Shown one piece after another: positions 60,922-64,000 of a DNA stretch of 64,000 nt. The stretch comes from Staphylococcus marylandisciuri (lineage in GTDB: Bacteria; Bacillota; Bacilli; Staphylococcales; Staphylococcaceae), in contig NZ_JAOPKZ010000003.1 of NCBI RefSeq assembly GCF_025519785.1, forward strand, positions 62,001 to 126,000, read 5' to 3'. The notes below the pieces were generated by a model. That model made no database searches. It saw only the letters and a program-made list of their open reading frames with translations, and was not told the origin of the DNA. Made by a program: the position numbers and the translations under genes. Position 1 is the first letter of the stretch. Each line of letters opens with the position of its first letter.

Positions 60922-61581
60922 TTATCGCAACTGATCTCGGAGGGCTTCGCCGATAGCTGCGCTTGATTGAGGATTTTGGCCGGTGATAAATTGGCCATCC
61001 TGTTCGATATGAGAAGTAAAGTTATCTGCAGGTTTGAAATCCGCACCTTGATTCTCTAATTGAGTTTGTGTCAGAAATGGAACTTTTTCATCCAGCCCCA
61101 TCGCTTTTTCCTCACTATCAGTAAAAGCCGTCAGAGTTACACCTTCTATAAGTGATTTCCCATTCTTATCTTTAGCTCCTACAAAAGCACTTGGGCCATG
61201 ACAAACAGAAGTGATATATTTACCTTGTTCTTTAAATTGAGCAAGTAACTCTGATAATTGCTCGTTATTAGCAAAATCAAATACGGTACCATGCCCACCA
61301 GGCAGATAGATAGCATCATATTCATTCACTTTAACTAAATCAATTGAGGGTACATCTTTGATAAGGTCAACAAAGTCATTATACTTCTCTAATTCTCCAT
61401 TTTGAGTGGAATTAGGATCAATAGGCACTTCTCCACCTTTAACGGATACAACATCTACTTTAATATCAGACTGAGTTAAAATTTGATACGGTTCACTTGC
61501 TTCTTCTAACCATAGTCCAGTTTCAGTTCCATCTGAGTATTGACTTGCGCTAGTTAGTACAAATAAGACTTTTTTACTCAC
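60922..61581 (-). CDS. DJ-1/PfpI family protein (Hsp31-like)
   Basis: A 219-residue type-1 glutamine-amidotransferase-like protein of the Hsp31/DJ-1 group. The nucleophile elbow is SVCHGPSAFVG, with Cys127-His128 in this numbering. YLPGGHGTVFDF is the oxyanion-side loop. Relatives act as glyoxalase III, deglycase or holding chaperone; which applies here is open. GTG 61581 is used, with AGAGG 8 bases upstream; a GTG three codons earlier overlaps that site. Confidence 0.88.
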   Translation of the reverse strand: MSKKVLFVLTSASQYSDGTETGLWLEEASEPYQILTQSDIKVDVVSVKGGEVPIDPNSTQNGELEKYNDFVDLIKDVPSIDLVKVNEYDAIYLPGGHGTVFDFANNEQLSELLAQFKEQGKYITSVCHGPSAFVGAKDKNGKSLIEGVTLTAFTDSEEKAMGLDEKVPFLTQTQLENQGADFKPADNFTSHIEQDGQFITGQNPQSSAAIGEALRDQLR

Positions 61582-61681
61582 TTGAAACACCTCTATCTAG
61601 AATTTAAATAGTTGTTATCGCTATAAGCTATACCCTGAAAAAGGATTTTCCTAACATGGATCACCTGTGAGTTCCTTTAGC

Positions 61682-62416
61682 TTAATTAGTTTGGTTCAAA
61701 GTATCACGTATTGATTTTAAATATTTAATTACTTCATTTTCACCATTGTCATATAGCTGTCTAACAATTTCACTACCAATGACCACACCATCTGATACAG
61801 AACTTATATCTCGTACATGATCTGGGGTGCGTATACCAAATCCTGCTACAACCGGTAGAGTTGTATAATTCTTAATTGCTTGAATACGCGCCTTTAAATC
61901 AGGATGAAACTTACCATTCTCTCCAGTAGTTGCGTTCATAGTGACGGTGTACACGAAGCCTTCTGCTTTCTCAGCTATACATTTAATGCGTTGTTCAGAA
62001 GCTGTCATAGAAATCAAGGAAATGAGCTTTACATTTCGTTTCATATTCCTTTCTTTCATTTGTTCGATTAGCTCAAATGGTAAATCAGGAACGATAACTC
62101 CATACACACCTGCTTCCTCACATGCTTTTATAAACGCCTTTTCACCATAATGATGAATAATGTTATAGTAGGTCATTAGAACATATTTTGAAGAAATTTC
62201 ATTTTTATGTTTTTTCAATTCTGTAAACAAATAATCTGCATTGACGCCTTCTTTTATAGCCTTACAACCAGCCTCCATTATTGTAGGACCATCAGCAACT
62301 GGATCTGAAAAGGGAATACCAATTTCAATTATATCTGCTCCATTATCGCTCAACAGTTGAATATTTTTCATGAGATTTTTATTTCCCATAATATAGGGGA
62401 TAAATAATTTACTCAT
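61682..62416 (-). CDS. trpA: Tryptophan synthase alpha subunit
   Basis: A 244-residue TIM-barrel subunit that cleaves indole-3-glycerol phosphate. The catalytic Glu is in [18 protein letters not shown], and [10 protein letters not shown] and [10 protein letters not shown] are typical. GGGAGG precedes ATG 62416, which lies 8 bases inside the end of trpB, so the two are translationally coupled. The ORF can be extended upstream but only within trpB. Confidence 0.95.
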   Translation of the reverse strand: MSKLFIPYIMGNKNLMKNIQLLSDNGADIIEIGIPFSDPVADGPTIMEAGCKAIKEGVNADYLFTELKKHKNEISSKYVLMTYYNIIHHYGEKAFIKACEEAGVYGVIVPDLPFELIEQMKERNMKRNVKLISLISMTASEQRIKCIAEKAEGFVYTVTMNATTGENGKFHPDLKARIQAIKNYTTLPVVAGFGIRTPDHVRDISSVSDGVVIGSEIVRQLYDNGENEVIKYLKSIRDTLNQTN

Positions 62417-63638
62417 TATGATTTTCCTCCCTTCCTTGAATATAATTTCGGATCGTCTCCATATCTTTGTCACCTCGTCCAGATACGGTAACCACTATAA
62501 TTTCTTCAGAGGACATTTGAGGCGCTAATTTCTCTACATAACTAAGCGCGTGAGCACTTTCTATAGCTGGGATTATCCCTTCTGCTTGAGTAAAGTTCTG
62601 TAAAGCTTCCATCGCTTCTTCATCAGTTGCTGATACATAATTCACTCTACCTAGCTCATGGTAGTAAGAATGCTCAGGTCCTACACCCGGATAATCTAGG
62701 CCGGCTGAAATAGAATGTGCTAACTGGATTTGTCCGTCATCGCTTTGTAGTAAATACATTTTTGAGCCGTGTAGTACACCTGGACGACCTTTCGTTAATG
62801 CCAACGCATGGCGGTTACTATGCTCACCTTCACCTGCTGCTTCTACGCCATACAACTTTACATCTTCTTTAATAAAGGGGTAGAATGTACCCGCAGCATT
62901 CGAACCGCCACCTATACAAGCCAAAATCGCATCGGGTAAACGCCCTTCTCTCTCAACGATTTGTGCTTTAATCTCTTGTCCTATAACGCTTTGAAAGTCT
63001 CTTACCATCGTTGGAAATGGATCTGGCCCCATCACTGATCCCAACAAATAATGCGTATCATCTACGTGACTGACCCAATACTGCAACGCTTTATTAACTG
63101 CGTCCGACAGTGTGCCTTGCCCTTCAGTCACTGAGACAACTTTAGCACCAAGCAATTCCATTCTAAATACATTGAGAGCTTGACGCTTAATATCCTCAGC
63201 CCCCATGAAGACAACGAGCTCCATGTCGAATAAAGCTGCTACCGTTGCACTAGCTACACCGTGTTGACCTGCTCCAGTTTCTGCAACTAATTTCTTTTTC
63301 CCCATTCGTCTAGCCAGAAGAGCTTGCCCTAAAGCATTATTAATCTTATGAGCACCTGTGTGATTTAAATCTTCTCTTTTAAGATAGATTTTTGCACCAC
63401 CCAAATGTTCCGAATAAGATTTCGCATAGGTTAATGGAGTTGATCTACCGACATACTCTTTTAAGTAATAATTAAAATCTTTTTGAAATTCAGGGTCTTC
63501 TTTTGCTTCTAGATAACTTTTTTTCAACTCATTAACGGCTGGTATTAGCGTTTCAGGTACAAACTGACCCCCAAAATCTCCAAAGAAACCTAACTCATCT
63601 ACTTCAGTTTTAATATTAATAAACTCACTCGATTTCAT
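62409..63638 (-). CDS. trpB: Tryptophan synthase beta subunit
   Basis: A 409-residue PLP enzyme that joins indole and serine. The PLP lysine is in [11 protein letters not shown], the catalytic Glu in [11 protein letters not shown], and the phosphate loop is [20 protein letters not shown] closes the protein. Its ATG directly abuts the trpF stop (TAAATG), another sign of coupling in the trp operon. Confidence 0.97.
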   Translation of the reverse strand: MKSSEFINIKTEVDELGFFGDFGGQFVPETLIPAVNELKKSYLEAKEDPEFQKDFNYYLKEYVGRSTPLTYAKSYSEHLGGAKIYLKREDLNHTGAHKINNALGQALLARRMGKKKLVAETGAGQHGVASATVAALFDMELVVFMGAEDIKRQALNVFRMELLGAKVVSVTEGQGTLSDAVNKALQYWVSHVDDTHYLLGSVMGPDPFPTMVRDFQSVIGQEIKAQIVEREGRLPDAILACIGGGSNAAGTFYPFIKEDVKLYGVEAAGEGEHSNRHALALTKGRPGVLHGSKMYLLQSDDGQIQLAHSISAGLDYPGVGPEHSYYHELGRVNYVSATDEEAMEALQNFTQAEGIIPAIESAHALSYVEKLAPQMSSEEIIVVTVSGRGDKDMETIRNYIQGREENHNE

Positions 63639-64000
63639 TTATTTCACTCCTTTGACTTGTTCGATTATTTTTATCATTTTATTTTTATCTTTACAGCCCT
63701 TTGTTTCAATACCACTAGCTATGTCATAGCCTGCATGTGATAAGTGCATCTCTTCGATTAACTTAATTTTGTCTTCATTGATTCCACCAGCTATAAGAAA
63801 CGGAGTATCATTTAATTCATTAAGGATATTCCAATCAAAACTTTTACCACTGCCTCCGTAATGTTTGGAAGGTGTATCAATGATAAATAAATCAACGTAG
63901 TTCTGATAAAACGCAACTTTACTCTTAATGTTTTTGTAACTTGTGGCACTAATTGCTTTTATAATCTTTACGTGAGAGTATCGTTTTCGTATATATTGAA
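63639..64000 (-). CDS. trpF: Phosphoribosylanthranilate isomerase, partial (C-terminal part)
   Basis: The gene runs off the right edge; about 120 C-terminal codons are visible. Translation gives VDLFIIDTPS, YGGSGKSFDW, FLIAGGIN and DIASGIETKGCKDKNKM, the phosphate-binding and terminal motifs of TrpF, which isomerises phosphoribosylanthranilate. The stop at 63639-63641 is immediately before trpB. The order trpF-trpB-trpA is the usual end of a Firmicute trp operon. Confidence 0.93.
   Translation of the reverse strand, partial: QYIRKRYSHVKIIKAISATSYKNIKSKVAFYQNYVDLFIIDTPSKHYGGSGKSFDWNILNELNDTPFLIAGGINEDKIKLIEEMHLSHAGYDIASGIETKGCKDKNKMIKIIEQVKGVK

Overview
The window is low-GC Firmicute chromosome and almost certainly comes from a Staphylococcus other than S. 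aureus. The evidence is the femA-femB pair, arlRS, the eight-gene dap operon ending in an alr2-type racemase and lysA, the cvfB and cvfC genes, a fatty-acid-binding fakB2 next to dfrA, and a gene order close to the S. aureus thyA-to-trp region. Proteins such as ThyA, DfrA, ArlR, FemA and FemB align from memory with S. aureus relatives but differ at many positions. I see no rRNA, tRNA, prophage, transposase or CRISPR array.

Layout: 0.3-5.4 kb holds an SDR-like protein, a two-headed dynamin and a 5'-3' exonuclease. 5.8-8.1 kb holds an RNase H-like protein, an RBBP9-type hydrolase and a queuosine-precursor transporter preceded by a preQ1-I riboswitch. 8.8-10.6 kb carries a zinc-finger protein, cvfC and a bacilliredoxin. 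10.8-14.9 kb is thyA-dfrA-fakB2-msrA-msrB-crr-yozE. 15-18.7 kb is ctpA, a GNAT enzyme, murG and a PAP2 phosphatase. The PAP2-arlR gap encodes, on the minus strand, a Fur-controlled C-rich small RNA that I identify as IsrR. 19.9-26.2 kb is arlRS and odhAB. 26.4-32 kb holds small conserved genes, a MoxR-type ATPase with a VWA protein, and brnQ with a CodY-like box. 32.5-35.6 kb is telA, xpaC, acyP, a DUF1033 gene and cspA. 36.2-44.7 kb is the dap/lysine operon read leftward from a lysine riboswitch. 45.4-48 kb is an ABC-F ATPase and cvfB. 48.7-53.3 kb is pstSCAB-phoU. 53.5-60.5 kb is pepF, a membrane protein, a long gene-poor stretch and femAB. 60.9-64 kb is a DJ-1 family protein and the trpF-B-A end of the tryptophan operon.

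The most striking non-coding feature is a family of mosaic intergenic repeats. Element A is about 150-195 bp with three hairpins. A short 51-bp version also occurs. Element B is about 150-160 bp with terminal inverted repeats. STAR-like GGGGCCCC units complete the set. They occur at more than a dozen places, mostly just 3' of genes and in the same orientation as the gene. They form nested composites, split the pst operon after pstS, a related palindrome sits inside the dap operon, and one B copy appears to have landed just after the start codon of a small gene.

Functionally the window is core genome: cell-wall supply (DAP/lysine, MurG, FemAB), central metabolism (OdhAB), nucleotide and folate synthesis (ThyA, DfrA), phosphate uptake, protein repair (MsrAB), signalling (ArlRS, Crr, CodY, Fur) and three cis-regulatory RNAs (preQ1, lysine, cspA leader).
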